A stretch of DNA of 64,000 nt from Pyrinomonadaceae bacterium. Its GTDB lineage: Bacteria > Acidobacteriota > Blastocatellia > Pyrinomonadales > Pyrinomonadaceae. The position numbers and the translations under genes were made by a program. Below are positions 52,321 to 61,023 of the stretch, one piece after another. The DNA lies in the NCBI GenBank assembly GCA_017983495.1, contig JAGOBH010000001.1, forward strand, positions 913,543 through 977,542, written 5' to 3'. The stretch's first letter is position 1, and each line of letters opens with the position of its first letter. The notes beneath the pieces are model-generated. The model ran no database searches. It was not told the DNA's origin and saw only the letters and a program-made list of their open reading frames with translations.

Positions 52321-52553
52321 TACGCCTCGCTCTTCGGGTCGAATTTCAATAGTTCCGAAACTGTCAGATCAAACGTCTTGGCGAAGACGCCGATATTAGA
52401 CAGCGAGATATTGCGCTCGCCGCGTTCGACCATGCCGATGTAGGTGCGGTGAAAGCCGGTTTGGAATGAGAGTTCTTCCTGTGAGAGGCCTTTGGCGGTG
52501 CGGAGTTGGCGGATCCGGCGACCGAAGGCTTCGATCAGGGCCTGATTTAGCAT
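52320..52553 (-). CDS. Small XRE-family regulator of the DUF2075 operon
   Basis: A 77-residue helix-turn-helix protein ('RRIRQLRTAKGLSQEELSFQTGFHRTYIGMVERGERNISL'). Its stop overlaps the helicase start (TAATG), so it is the first gene of the operon and probably its repressor. The ATG at 52553 has a purine run directly adjacent and may be leaderless (TATAGT lies ~12 bases upstream); an in-frame TTG at 52589 is an alternative. Confidence 0.85.
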   Translation of the reverse strand: MLNQALIEAFGRRIRQLRTAKGLSQEELSFQTGFHRTYIGMVERGERNISLSNIGVFAKTFDLTVSELLKFDPKSEA

Positions 52554-52609
52554 CCCTCTGAAACTATACGTATTGTATGCAGCGATCAACCGACAATTAG
52601 TAGCAATTT

Positions 52610-52774
52610 GTTCAGAGTTACGCCTTTAGGCGTGAGGAGTTTGTTCAGAGTTACGCCTTTAGGCGTGAGGTTTTGCGTTGAGCACCACGAACATAATATT
52701 ATGCGGGAGGATCACGCCTGAAGGCGTTGCTCTAAACGACCCTGAACATCACGCCTGAAGGCGTAACTCTGAAC
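52610..52774. repeat. REP family 2, four copies upstream of RAYT 2
   Basis: A 26-bp unit (GTTCAGAGTTACGCC-TTTA-GGCGTGA, with ACGCC/GGCGT hairpin). Two direct copies at 52610-52635 and 52643-52668, two inverted copies at 52712-52737 and 52749-52774. The direct and inverted pairs face each other (REPIN-like) just before the second Y1 transposase gene. Confidence 0.85.
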
Positions 52775-52782
52775 GGAAGATC

Positions 52783-53382
52783 ATGTACGACTGGCGAAAA
52801 ATGACTGCGGCTCAGCGAACTGAAGTTCTTAGAGAACGCAAAGGGCGGAAACTGGCCTGGCACGCTCCGCCGCACTGGAAATATGAGGGTAAGGTTCGGT
52901 TCATCGTTACTGCTGCCTGTTATGAACATAAGCGGATAATTGGACATAGTATTGCTCGAATGGCTGAGTTCGAATCGGAACTTCTTAAGGCATGTCATGG
53001 TTTCGGGGTTTACGTTTATGCTTGGTGCATACTGTTGAACCACTATCATATTTTGATCCAAACGGAAGATATCGAGGGATTCAGAAAGACACTCGGAAAA
53101 GTTCATGGAGCAACATCGTTCCGCTGGAATGGTGAAGAAGGTATGCGTGGACGAAAAGTATGGTATCAGTCGTTTGAGCGGCCAATGAAATCAGACGCTC
53201 ATTTTTGGGCAAGCGTTAATTACATTCACAACAATCCTGTTCGTCACGGCTACTGCCAGAAGTGGCAAGATTGGAGTTTCTCGAGTGCAAGCAGCTTTTT
53301 GGATCGGTTTGGGAGAGAGAAAACCGTTGAGATCTGGAATGAATATCCGACTTTGGACTATGGAAAGGGTTGGGATGATTAG
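52783..53382 (+). CDS. REP-associated Y1 tyrosine transposase (RAYT) 2
   Basis: A 199-residue Y1 transposase of a different subgroup from RAYT 1. HUH motif H87-Y-H89 in 'LLNHYHILIQ', nucleophile Y147 in 'SVNYIHNNPVRHGY'. It opens with 'MYDWRKMTAAQRTEVLRERKG', typical of this subgroup. GGAAG precedes the ATG at suitable spacing. REP family 2 copies lie 9 bases before and 7 bases after the gene. Confidence 0.9.
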   Translation: MYDWRKMTAAQRTEVLRERKGRKLAWHAPPHWKYEGKVRFIVTAACYEHKRIIGHSIARMAEFESELLKACHGFGVYVYAWCILLNHYHILIQTEDIEGFRKTLGKVHGATSFRWNGEEGMRGRKVWYQSFERPMKSDAHFWASVNYIHNNPVRHGYCQKWQDWSFSSASSFLDRFGREKTVEIWNEYPTLDYGKGWDD

Positions 53383-53388
53383 CGTTTA

Positions 53389-53414
53389 TCACGCCTGAAG
53401 GCATAACTCTGAAC
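53389..53414. repeat. REP family 2, downstream copy
   Basis: An inverted copy of the 26-bp unit with one changed base (GGCATAACTC), 7 bases after the RAYT 2 stop. Confidence 0.85.
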
Positions 53415-53427
53415 GATTCTGAACGCT

Positions 53428-55125
53428 TTACCCGATCTTGGCGTTGACTATGGCCATGATCTCGGATTCTTGTTGGGTGGCCTGGAGTTCTATTTCGGCG
53501 CCTTGGGTTAGGATGTGGTCGGCATATTCGCGGTCTTTTAGGCCGGCGGCGTTTATTTTTACGTTGAGGTAGGCTCCCATGATGGCGGAGCGGGCGCAGA
53601 GGGCGCCGACGCCGGCGTCGGAGACGGAGTTTGGGTTGCCATGCTCGGCCATTGCGCGAATTACGGCAAAGGCGTCGAGCGTGCGTTCCATCGTGCGAAA
53701 CGGGATCTCGGTCGCGTAACGCGTCGCTGCCTGGATGGCGGCGGTCCGCTCGGCCTTTTCCTCGGGCGTGCCTTTTGGCAGGCCAAAGGCGTCCATTACG
53801 CGGTTAAATGCATTGGTGTCCTCATCGACCAGGTGGAGCAGGTCATCCTTGATATGCTGGCCGCGGACGGCCCATTCGGAAAATTCGCTCCAGCGTTCGT
53901 CCCAGCCGGCCTTGTGCGAGGACAGGTTGGCGACCATCGTCGCCAGTGCCGCACCGAGTGCGCCGAGGTACGCCGAGATCGAACCGCCGCCCGGAGCGGG
54001 CGATTCGGACGCCGTCTCATCGGCAAATTCGGCACAGGTCATATCTATCAGTCGCGGCGTCCGGTCTTCGGCCGCAAGGACGTATTCGATGATCTTTTCC
54101 GCCGGGTCGAACGGTTTGAGGTCGTCGAGCCCCATCGATTTGATCGCGATCTTGATCGTCTCGGCGTCCGTGATGCCGAGCGAACGCTGCTGCTTTGCCA
54201 GATAGTAACGGCCCGCGTCGATGATCGCCTTTTTCGGTACCAGCCCGACTATCTCGAGCCCCGTTACACGCAATCCACGCTTTCGAGCCTTGTCCGAGAC
54301 CTCGTCAAACGCCACATGCAGCGGCGTCTCCGACAGGTTGGTGATGTTCATCGACACCTGCGCAATGCCGTATTCCGCAATGTACCAGCCGATCGCCTTG
54401 GTGCCCTTGAGCGTGCCGGGCAGCATTACCGGCTCGCCCGCTTCGTCGAGGACGGCCTTGCCCGTGATCGGATTGCCCTCGCGTAGCGGACGGCCCTTTT
54501 CGCGCACGTCAAAGGCGATCGCGTTCGCACGCCGCGTCGATGTCGTGTTGAGGTTAAAATTGACCGCGATCAAAAAATCGCGAGCACCGACCGCCGTCGC
54601 ACCCGAACGCGCGACGCTCTCATTAAACTCCGCCGGCCCAAAATCCGGCCGCCAGTCGGCCGACGAAAGACGGTCCTTGAGCCCCTCGTATTCGCCTTCG
54701 CGGCAATTGGCGAGGTTGCGGCGTTTCTCTTCCGTCGCGGCGTTCTCATAAGCATAGACCGGAATGCCGAGCTCGTCGCCGATCCGCCGTGCCAGACGGC
54801 GTGCGTACTCGGCCGTCTCCGCCATCGTCACGCCCGAGATCGGCACCAGCGGACAGACGTCCGTCGCTCCAAACCGCGGATGGTCGCCCTTATGCCGCCG
54901 CATGTCGATCAGCTCCTGCGCCTTTGCGACGGCGCAAAACGCCGCCTCGATCACCTCGTCCGGTGTCCCGACAAATGTCACCACCGTGCGGTTCGTCGTC
55001 GCACCCGGATCGACGTCCAGCAGCTTGACGCCGTCTGAGGCCTCGATCACGTCGGTGATCTGTTTGATAACCGCCATATCGCGGCCTTCGCTAAAATTAG
55101 GTACGCACTCAATTAGTTTCTTCAT
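53428..55125 (-). CDS. ftcD: Bifunctional glutamate formimidoyltransferase / cyclodeaminase
   Basis: A 565-residue fusion. Residues ~1-325 are the formiminotransferase ('IECVPNFSEGRD', 'HPRFGATDVCPLVPISG', 'AIGWYIAEYGIAQVSMN'); residues ~350-560 are the helical cyclodeaminase ('SPAPGGGSISAYLGALGAALATMV'). It moves the formimino group from formiminoglutamate (histidine breakdown) to tetrahydrofolate and releases ammonia. No other hut genes are in the window. Confidence 0.93.
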   Translation of the reverse strand: MKKLIECVPNFSEGRDMAVIKQITDVIEASDGVKLLDVDPGATTNRTVVTFVGTPDEVIEAAFCAVAKAQELIDMRRHKGDHPRFGATDVCPLVPISGVTMAETAEYARRLARRIGDELGIPVYAYENAATEEKRRNLANCREGEYEGLKDRLSSADWRPDFGPAEFNESVARSGATAVGARDFLIAVNFNLNTTSTRRANAIAFDVREKGRPLREGNPITGKAVLDEAGEPVMLPGTLKGTKAIGWYIAEYGIAQVSMNITNLSETPLHVAFDEVSDKARKRGLRVTGLEIVGLVPKKAIIDAGRYYLAKQQRSLGITDAETIKIAIKSMGLDDLKPFDPAEKIIEYVLAAEDRTPRLIDMTCAEFADETASESPAPGGGSISAYLGALGAALATMVANLSSHKAGWDERWSEFSEWAVRGQHIKDDLLHLVDEDTNAFNRVMDAFGLPKGTPEEKAERTAAIQAATRYATEIPFRTMERTLDAFAVIRAMAEHGNPNSVSDAGVGALCARSAIMGAYLNVKINAAGLKDREYADHILTQGAEIELQATQQESEIMAIVNAKIG

Positions 55126-55631
55126 CGCTGTTCGGTATCGGACGATATTAGGATATTACAAGCAACAAAAAATACATATGGCCAGTGGTCGGGGGACAGT
55201 GGTCAGTGGTCAGTGGTCAGTGGTCGGTGGTCCGTGGACTTGGGACGTGGAACGCCAGTGGCGTCCGACATTACAGTTTTTTGTTGATTCGGATGTATCA
55301 TTTATGCGACACTATTGCGTAGGTGCATACATCACTATTTCGTGTAATTGAGAATCGAAAATAGAAATGGGACAAAATATGCAGTTAACCGCCGTATTTA
55401 CAGTATTTACACCAAAAGTACCAATTTTCGGCGGTGTCGCGCGAGCAAATGGGACAAAATCGGCGTTAAGTGGCGTGGAATCAGACGTTTACCCTGTCCC
55501 ATTTTGCCGAAAAAGTGGGACAGAGGGGGAAGGGGAAAAGTGAAAGAGTGAAAAAGTGAAAAAGTAAAAGAGTGATGGCGGACCACCGACCACTGGCCAC
55601 TGGCCACTTTTTGGCCGCGTCCGGGCAATAA
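55126..55631. repeat. Repeat-filled intergenic region
   Basis: No gene is supported here. A seven-base tandem (AGTGGTC and variants) runs from about 55183 to 55238, and its inverse (GGACCACCGACCACTGGCCACTGG) lies at 55580-55607. Between them are several GGGACA(AAAT) boxes (55370, 55452, inverted near 55496, 55518) and an eight-base purine tandem (GTGAAAAA type) at 55540-55573. It looks like a stack of small repeat elements. Confidence 0.6.
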
Positions 55632-55656
55632 AAATGGGTGCCGCTTGGCGACACCC
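55632..55656 (-). terminator. Terminator of the pil cluster
   Basis: On the minus strand a 9-bp stem (GGGTGTCGC / GCGGCACCC, one G-U pair) with a 3-base loop is followed by ATTTTT. It lies 38 bases after the pilC stop. Confidence 0.65.
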
Positions 55657-55693
55657 TTAGTGGTTTTGGAGTTGAGAAAGTCCGAATTGATGC

Positions 55694-56926
55694 CTACTTC
55701 GGGCCGCCGGCGAGTTTGCCGATGAGCGAGAAGAGCGGCAGATACATCGAGATGACGATCGAACCGATGGTCACACCGAGGAAGGCGATCAGGACCGGTT
55801 CCATCAAACCGAGCAAGTCGGCAATGGCGGTATCGACCTCTTCTTCGTAAAAGTCGGCGATCTTTGCCAGCATCGCGTCCAGAGCACCGGTCTGTTCACC
55901 GACGCCGATCATTTGGCCGACCATGTGCGGAAAGACGTTGGTTGCCTTGAGCGGATCGACAAAGTTCTCACCGCGTTCGACGCCGGCACGGACCTTGAGG
56001 ATCGCGTCCTCGACAATGACGTTACCCGCCGTCTTGGCCGTGATGTCGAGCGACTGCAGGATCGGCACACCCGATGACAGCAGCGTTGACAAGATACGCG
56101 AAAAACGTGCGACCGCGACCTTACGCAAGATGCTGCCGAAGATGGGTGTCTTCAGTAACAGAGCGTCGATCTGCCAACGGCCCTTTGGCGTCTTGTAATA
56201 ATAGCTGATGCCGACCGCACTGATGATGAGTGTCGCCAGTGTTGCCAGACCGCCCCATCCGGCGATGAATCCGCTTATCGACATAACGATACGCGTCGGC
56301 AGCGGCAGGGCTTCTCCCGGTCCAAGGAGGCCGAGGAAGATCTGTTCGAACTGCGGGATGACCACGATCATGATGATCGCGATCGCACCGATCGCCACCA
56401 TGATGACGGCTGCCGGATAGATCGATGCCGAAACGATGCTTCGTTTCAGTTTGACGACCTTTTCGATCAATGTAGCGAGACGCTGCAGGATCAGATCGAG
56501 CACACCGCCCGTTTCACCGGCCTCGACCATGTGCGTGAATAGGCTGTCGAAAACCTTGGGGTGCTTTTGCAGAGCGGCGAACAGGGTCGAACCCTCCTCG
56601 ACACTCTGGCGGACCTGACGCAGAACGTCCTTAAAGAACGCGTTCTGCTGCTGTTCGCCGAGGATGTCGATGCACTGCACGAGCGGCAGGCCGGCGTCGA
56701 TCATGACCGAAAACTGACGTGTGAACACGGCTAGTTCTTTGGCCTTGACCTTTTTGCGGCGGCCCAATTTTGGTATCGAGATCTCGCGGCCCTTTTCAGA
56801 GGCCTGCGTCATCACGACCTGTTCGCGTCGCAGCAGAGCACGAAGCTCGTCCTGTGTTGCGGCTTCGCGTTCACCGGCGACGAGTTCGTTCAAACGATTT
56901 CTACCCTTGTATGCAAATGTTGGCAT
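55694..56926 (-). CDS. pilC: Type IV pilus inner-membrane protein PilC
   Basis: A 410-residue PilC/GspF-family protein with two T2SF domains (about 70-195 and 270-395), each followed by long membrane segments. Motifs include 'FTRQFSVMIDAGLPLVQCIDIL', 'FPHMVGQMIGVGEQTGALDAML' and 'LLGLMEPVLIAFLGVTIGSIV'. It is the platform protein of the pilus motor. Last gene of the minus-strand pil cluster, 32 bases after pilT. Confidence 0.93.
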   Translation of the reverse strand: MPTFAYKGRNRLNELVAGEREAATQDELRALLRREQVVMTQASEKGREISIPKLGRRKKVKAKELAVFTRQFSVMIDAGLPLVQCIDILGEQQQNAFFKDVLRQVRQSVEEGSTLFAALQKHPKVFDSLFTHMVEAGETGGVLDLILQRLATLIEKVVKLKRSIVSASIYPAAVIMVAIGAIAIIMIVVIPQFEQIFLGLLGPGEALPLPTRIVMSISGFIAGWGGLATLATLIISAVGISYYYKTPKGRWQIDALLLKTPIFGSILRKVAVARFSRILSTLLSSGVPILQSLDITAKTAGNVIVEDAILKVRAGVERGENFVDPLKATNVFPHMVGQMIGVGEQTGALDAMLAKIADFYEEEVDTAIADLLGLMEPVLIAFLGVTIGSIVISMYLPLFSLIGKLAGGPK

Positions 56927-56958
56927 TGTTTTCTTTAGCTCCTATCGGTCAATGGCGA

Positions 56959-58164
56959 TTAACGGGGACGTTCGCCGATATTTCTGGCTTGTGCGTAAGG
57001 ACTGGCGCCGGGAGCGGGGCGGTTAAGCGGTCGGCCCTGGCCCGAGTAGGCTTCGTTGAGGCCCATACCGCGGTCGATCAGTTCCTTAAGTTCGTCGGCA
57101 TTGGACGAACGCTGCATGGCAACCTCGAGCGTGATGTTCTTTTTATGCACGAGCGTCGCGAGGGCCTGGTTAAAGGTCTGCATGCCGAATTTATCCTGGC
57201 CGGTCTGCATCATCGAGTAGATCTGGTGGATCTTGTCCTCGCGGATGAGGTTACGGATGGCGGGGTTTGGTACGAGGATCTCGAGGGCCATCGCACGGCC
57301 GTTGCCCTGGGCATTGGGCAGCAGCGATTGGCACATGATGCCTTCGAGAACGAGTGAAAGCTGTGTCCGGACCTGGGCCTGCTGGCCCGCGGGGAACACA
57401 TCGATGATACGGTTGATGGTCGAATAGGCCGAATTAGTATGCAGGGTGGCAAACGTCAAATGGCCGGTCTCAGCGATCCGCAGAGCCATCTCGATCGTCT
57501 CGAGATCACGCATTTCGCCGACGAGCACGACGTCCGGGTCCTGACGAAGTGCGGTTCTCAGTGCGGCACCGAATGAGTGTGTGTCGGCGGCGACCTCACG
57601 CTGATTGACCACACAATTCTTGTGATTGTGGAGAAATTCGATCGGATCTTCGATCGTCAGGATGTGCTCATGACGTTCGATATTGATCTTGTCGACCATC
57701 GAGGCAAGCGTGGTCGATTTACCCGAACCGGTTGGGCCTGTAACGAGGATCAGGCCGCGGGGCTTTTTGCAGAGATCCGATACGATCTGGGGCAAACCGA
57801 GAGCCTCAAATGTCTTGATCTCGTAGGGAATTGCACGAAATACCGCACCGACCGCTCCTTTTTGGTTAAAGAGATTGGCACGAAAACGTGACATTCCCTT
57901 AAGGCCGAATGAAAAGTCGAGCTCGAGATTTTCCTCGAACCTGTGCTTTTGCGCGTCGGTCAGCACTGAGTAGGCGAGCCGCTTGGTGTCGCCGGGCGTC
58001 ATTGCAGGAAAGCCCGGCAGCGGTGATAGGTGGCCGTTGACGCGAACCTGCGGAGCAGAGTGTGTGGACAGGTGAAGGTCGGACCCGCCCAGATCGGTCA
58101 ACTTTTTAAGGAGGTCAGGGAGCGTGAGCTGTGATTCCACGCCTGCCTGTTGTTCGAATGACAT
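56959..58164 (-). CDS. pilT: Pilus retraction ATPase PilT
   Basis: A 401-residue GspE-type ATPase with Walker A 'VTGPTGSGKSTTLA', the Asp box, Walker B 'VLVGEMRDLETIEMALRIAETGHL', and the PilT-specific 'NPAIRNLIREDK' motif that distinguishes it from PilB. A Pro/Arg-rich tail follows. It powers pilus retraction (twitching, DNA uptake). It sits between pilC and the small basic protein gene. Confidence 0.94.
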   Translation of the reverse strand: MSFEQQAGVESQLTLPDLLKKLTDLGGSDLHLSTHSAPQVRVNGHLSPLPGFPAMTPGDTKRLAYSVLTDAQKHRFEENLELDFSFGLKGMSRFRANLFNQKGAVGAVFRAIPYEIKTFEALGLPQIVSDLCKKPRGLILVTGPTGSGKSTTLASMVDKINIERHEHILTIEDPIEFLHNHKNCVVNQREVAADTHSFGAALRTALRQDPDVVLVGEMRDLETIEMALRIAETGHLTFATLHTNSAYSTINRIIDVFPAGQQAQVRTQLSLVLEGIMCQSLLPNAQGNGRAMALEILVPNPAIRNLIREDKIHQIYSMMQTGQDKFGMQTFNQALATLVHKKNITLEVAMQRSSNADELKELIDRGMGLNEAYSGQGRPLNRPAPGASPYAQARNIGERPR

Positions 58165-58170
58165 AGTTTT

Positions 58171-58953
58171 TTATTCCTTGACGGAAGCTCTCTGAACCGG
58201 ACGAATGCGGCTCTGGAGGGAATTGATCACCTTCTCCGACTCTTCGGCGAGGCGTTCGGCCTCCTCGACCGGTGAATTGGTGGCGACATTGTAGATACGG
58301 CCGTCAACCTCGGTGAAATAGAACATCCGCGATTGGACCCTGCCGTTTTTGGCCTGTGATTGAGCAACGACGACATAAACTTCGCGGCCGCCGATCTGTT
58401 TCTGATAGTCGTTTACGACCCAACCGTTCTCCTGGATCATCTTGTTGATGACGTCGCGGCGAAGCGATGAGGTCGAAACGCCTCCGACGGACTTGTTTCG
58501 TCCAGTCGCGACGGCATCGCTCATCGCCGGTCCAACGACCGAGATCGAAGCGGAACCGACCTGCGAACCGGCCGAATCGTCGACGCGGAACTTGAGTTCG
58601 CCCGGCGTCGCCTGAGCGTTACTCCAGGTTTTGTTGCCGGGCGGCAGCGTCGGACTTTTAACGACCAGCTTGGTTACCTTGGCGACGGTGCCGTTGCCCT
58701 TTTGGGCGGCACGGATACGGGCCAGACGCAGCTGGCGAAGGCGCAGAGTGCGCTGGCGAGCCTGAAGAGCCTTGCGGCGATTCATGCGGGCCCGATACTG
58801 ACGCCACCATTTCTTTGAGTATTTTTTGTAATGCTTCCGCTGCTGCTTACGAGCCTTACGCGGTCCGGCCTCGGCGTTGTCCGTCGCGAGCGGAACTATA
58901 ACACCGATGCCTATTAACAATGCTAACGATAATGCAATTGCCCTTACTAACAT
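58171..58953 (-). CDS. Exported basic protein of the pil cluster
   Basis: A 260-residue protein with a signal peptide (about 5-30), then a very basic stretch rich in Lys/Arg/Gln (about 32-85), then a beta-rich domain (about 100-255) with no recognised family. It lies between pilB and pilT with only 6 bases to pilT, so it is co-transcribed with the pilus motor genes. A periplasmic or surface accessory role for the pilus is inferred. Confidence 0.65.
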   Translation of the reverse strand: MLVRAIALSLALLIGIGVIVPLATDNAEAGPRKARKQQRKHYKKYSKKWWRQYRARMNRRKALQARQRTLRLRQLRLARIRAAQKGNGTVAKVTKLVVKSPTLPPGNKTWSNAQATPGELKFRVDDSAGSQVGSASISVVGPAMSDAVATGRNKSVGGVSTSSLRRDVINKMIQENGWVVNDYQKQIGGREVYVVVAQSQAKNGRVQSRMFYFTEVDGRIYNVATNSPVEEAERLAEESEKVINSLQSRIRPVQRASVKE

Positions 58954-58971
58954 ATTTCCTCCAAAATTCCC

Positions 58972-60810
58972 CTACAGAACCGTTTCCTTCACCACTTCTT
59001 CGATCGTTGTGATACCCTCGCGGATCTTGCAAAGCCCGGATTCGCGAAGCGTGATCATGCCCGTTTCGATCGCCTTTCTCCTTAATTCCATCGCACTTGC
59101 GCCGATGATAATGAGTTCACGGAGTTCGTCCGTTATCTCCATAACTTCGTACAGGCCGACTCGGCCCTTAAAACCGGTGTTGTTGCAGGTCTTGCAGCCG
59201 CGGCCCTTGTATAACTTGAGCGTGCTCGCCTCTTCGATAGAGAATCCGACGCCGGCAAGGCCTTCGGGCGGCAAGCTGACCTCTTCCTTACAGTCGACAC
59301 AGATGCGGCGGATCAGCCGCTGTGCCTGGATGATGTTGACCGATGTTGCGACCAGAAACGGCTCGATGCCCATATTGACGAGTCGCGAAACGGTCGACGG
59401 AGCGTCATTGGTATGCAGCGTCGAAAGCACAAGGTGGCCGGTCAAAGCGGCTTTGATCGCGATCTCGGCCGTCTCGAAGTCTCGAATTTCGCCGACGAGC
59501 ACAATGTTCGGATCCTGGCGGAGGAACGAGCGAAGTGCGGCGGCGAAGTTGAGCCCGATCTGCTCTTTCATCTGCACCTGGTTGATACCCTGCAGATTGA
59601 ATTCGACCGGATCCTCCGCGGTCATGATGTTCGTTTCCGGTGTATTCAGCGACTGGAGAGCCGAGTACAGCGTGTTCGTTTTACCCGAACCTGTCGGGCC
59701 CGTGACCAGCACCATTCCATACGGATTGGCGATGGCACGCTTAAATTTCTCAAGGCTCTCGACCTCAAAGCCGAGTTTGGTCATGTCGAGCATCAACTTG
59801 TCTTTATCAAGCAGACGAAGCACGACCTTTTCACCAAACAGTGTCGGCAGGGTCGATACGCGGAAATCGAGTTCGCGTGAGCGGTTGTCGATCTTGACCT
59901 TGATCTTGATGCGGCCGTCCTGCGGCAGGCGTTTCTCGGAAATATCGAGTTTCGCCATGATCTTAAGGCGCGAGATGAGCGGATCGCGGATCTGCATCGG
60001 CGGATGCATCACATCGTACAAGATACCGTCGATACGGAACCGAATGCGGAAATCCTTTTCGTACGGTTCAACGTGGATGTCGGACGCTCCGCGGCGGAGC
60101 GAGTCGACCATCAGGACGTTTACGAGCCTGACGACCGGAGCGTCTTCGCTGGCACGGGCAAGGGCAGCGAGATCGATCTCGTCGTTGTCTTCGAGGACTT
60201 CGAATTCCTCGCTGACGGTGGTGCCAAATTCGAATCGGTCAAGCGAAACCTCAAGATCGGAGGCATGCAAGCGTTCGCCCATAGGAGCGGCCCCGGAGCT
60301 TTTGGCAACGTGGCCATTGCCGTTTTTGCTCGCGACCTTTTCGCTCTCGACCGCGAATGCTGCGTCAAAAATATCGATCTCGTTCGATCCGACATAGTAT
60401 TTACCGATCGCAAACTGGATCGACGATTCGGATGCGATAACCGGTTCGACATTGAAACCGGTCATGAACTTGATATCGTCCATCGCGAAAACGTTGGTCG
60501 GGTCGGCCATTGCTAGGGTAAGCGTGGCACCAACCTTCGAGATCGGAAGGACTGAGTATTTTAGAGCGACTTCGTGTGAGATGAGCTTGATGACTTCCGT
60601 TTCGATCGAGAAGAGTTCGAGATTGATCGACGGAACGCCATACTGGCGGGACAAAACGGCGGTGATGACATCGTCCGAGACGATGCCGAGTTTTACGAGG
60701 TTCGAACCTAAACGTCCACCGTTCGCACGTTGGTAATCCAACGCCTCACGCAATTGCTGTGACGTTATGAGGTTTTCACGGACAAGTATTTCCCCAAGTT
60801 TTGCTGACAT
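58972..60810 (-). CDS. pilB: Pilus extension ATPase PilB
   Basis: A 612-residue GspE/PilB ATPase. The N-terminal MshEN/GspE-N domain ('SAKLGEILVRENLITSQQLREAL') is followed by the motor: Walker A 'VTGPTGSGKTNTLYSAL', Walker B 'VLVGEIRDFETAEIAIKAALTGHLV', and a four-cysteine zinc site ('RRICVDCKEE...GCKTCNNTGF'). It drives pilus assembly. First gene of the minus-strand cluster pilB - basic protein - pilT - pilC. Confidence 0.94.
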   Translation of the reverse strand: MSAKLGEILVRENLITSQQLREALDYQRANGGRLGSNLVKLGIVSDDVITAVLSRQYGVPSINLELFSIETEVIKLISHEVALKYSVLPISKVGATLTLAMADPTNVFAMDDIKFMTGFNVEPVIASESSIQFAIGKYYVGSNEIDIFDAAFAVESEKVASKNGNGHVAKSSGAAPMGERLHASDLEVSLDRFEFGTTVSEEFEVLEDNDEIDLAALARASEDAPVVRLVNVLMVDSLRRGASDIHVEPYEKDFRIRFRIDGILYDVMHPPMQIRDPLISRLKIMAKLDISEKRLPQDGRIKIKVKIDNRSRELDFRVSTLPTLFGEKVVLRLLDKDKLMLDMTKLGFEVESLEKFKRAIANPYGMVLVTGPTGSGKTNTLYSALQSLNTPETNIMTAEDPVEFNLQGINQVQMKEQIGLNFAAALRSFLRQDPNIVLVGEIRDFETAEIAIKAALTGHLVLSTLHTNDAPSTVSRLVNMGIEPFLVATSVNIIQAQRLIRRICVDCKEEVSLPPEGLAGVGFSIEEASTLKLYKGRGCKTCNNTGFKGRVGLYEVMEITDELRELIIIGASAMELRRKAIETGMITLRESGLCKIREGITTIEEVVKETVL

Positions 60811-61023
60811 GTAGAGTTGGTGTTCCCTTTTTGATCAATCCCAACCGGGTGGAGAATGCTGAAGAGAAGTGTTCGGTCAAATTGCTGAGAGGCTATAAGG
60901 AAAACGATGATAAACATCGTTGACACCTAATACTACATTGTTAAACCGCCTGATGTCAACAAAATTTTGGAAAATATTTGGAAGAATTTCGGTCAATATG
61001 AACGAGGAGTGCTTGGGGCTTGA

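Noticed and set aside
55348..55551. 67-codon plus-strand frame in the repeat-filled region
   Set aside because: Composed largely of GGGACA repeat sequence; no start signal or family.
58877..60397. 506-codon plus-strand frame opposite pilB
   Set aside because: Ser/Arg-rich mirror translation of PilB, without any family feature.
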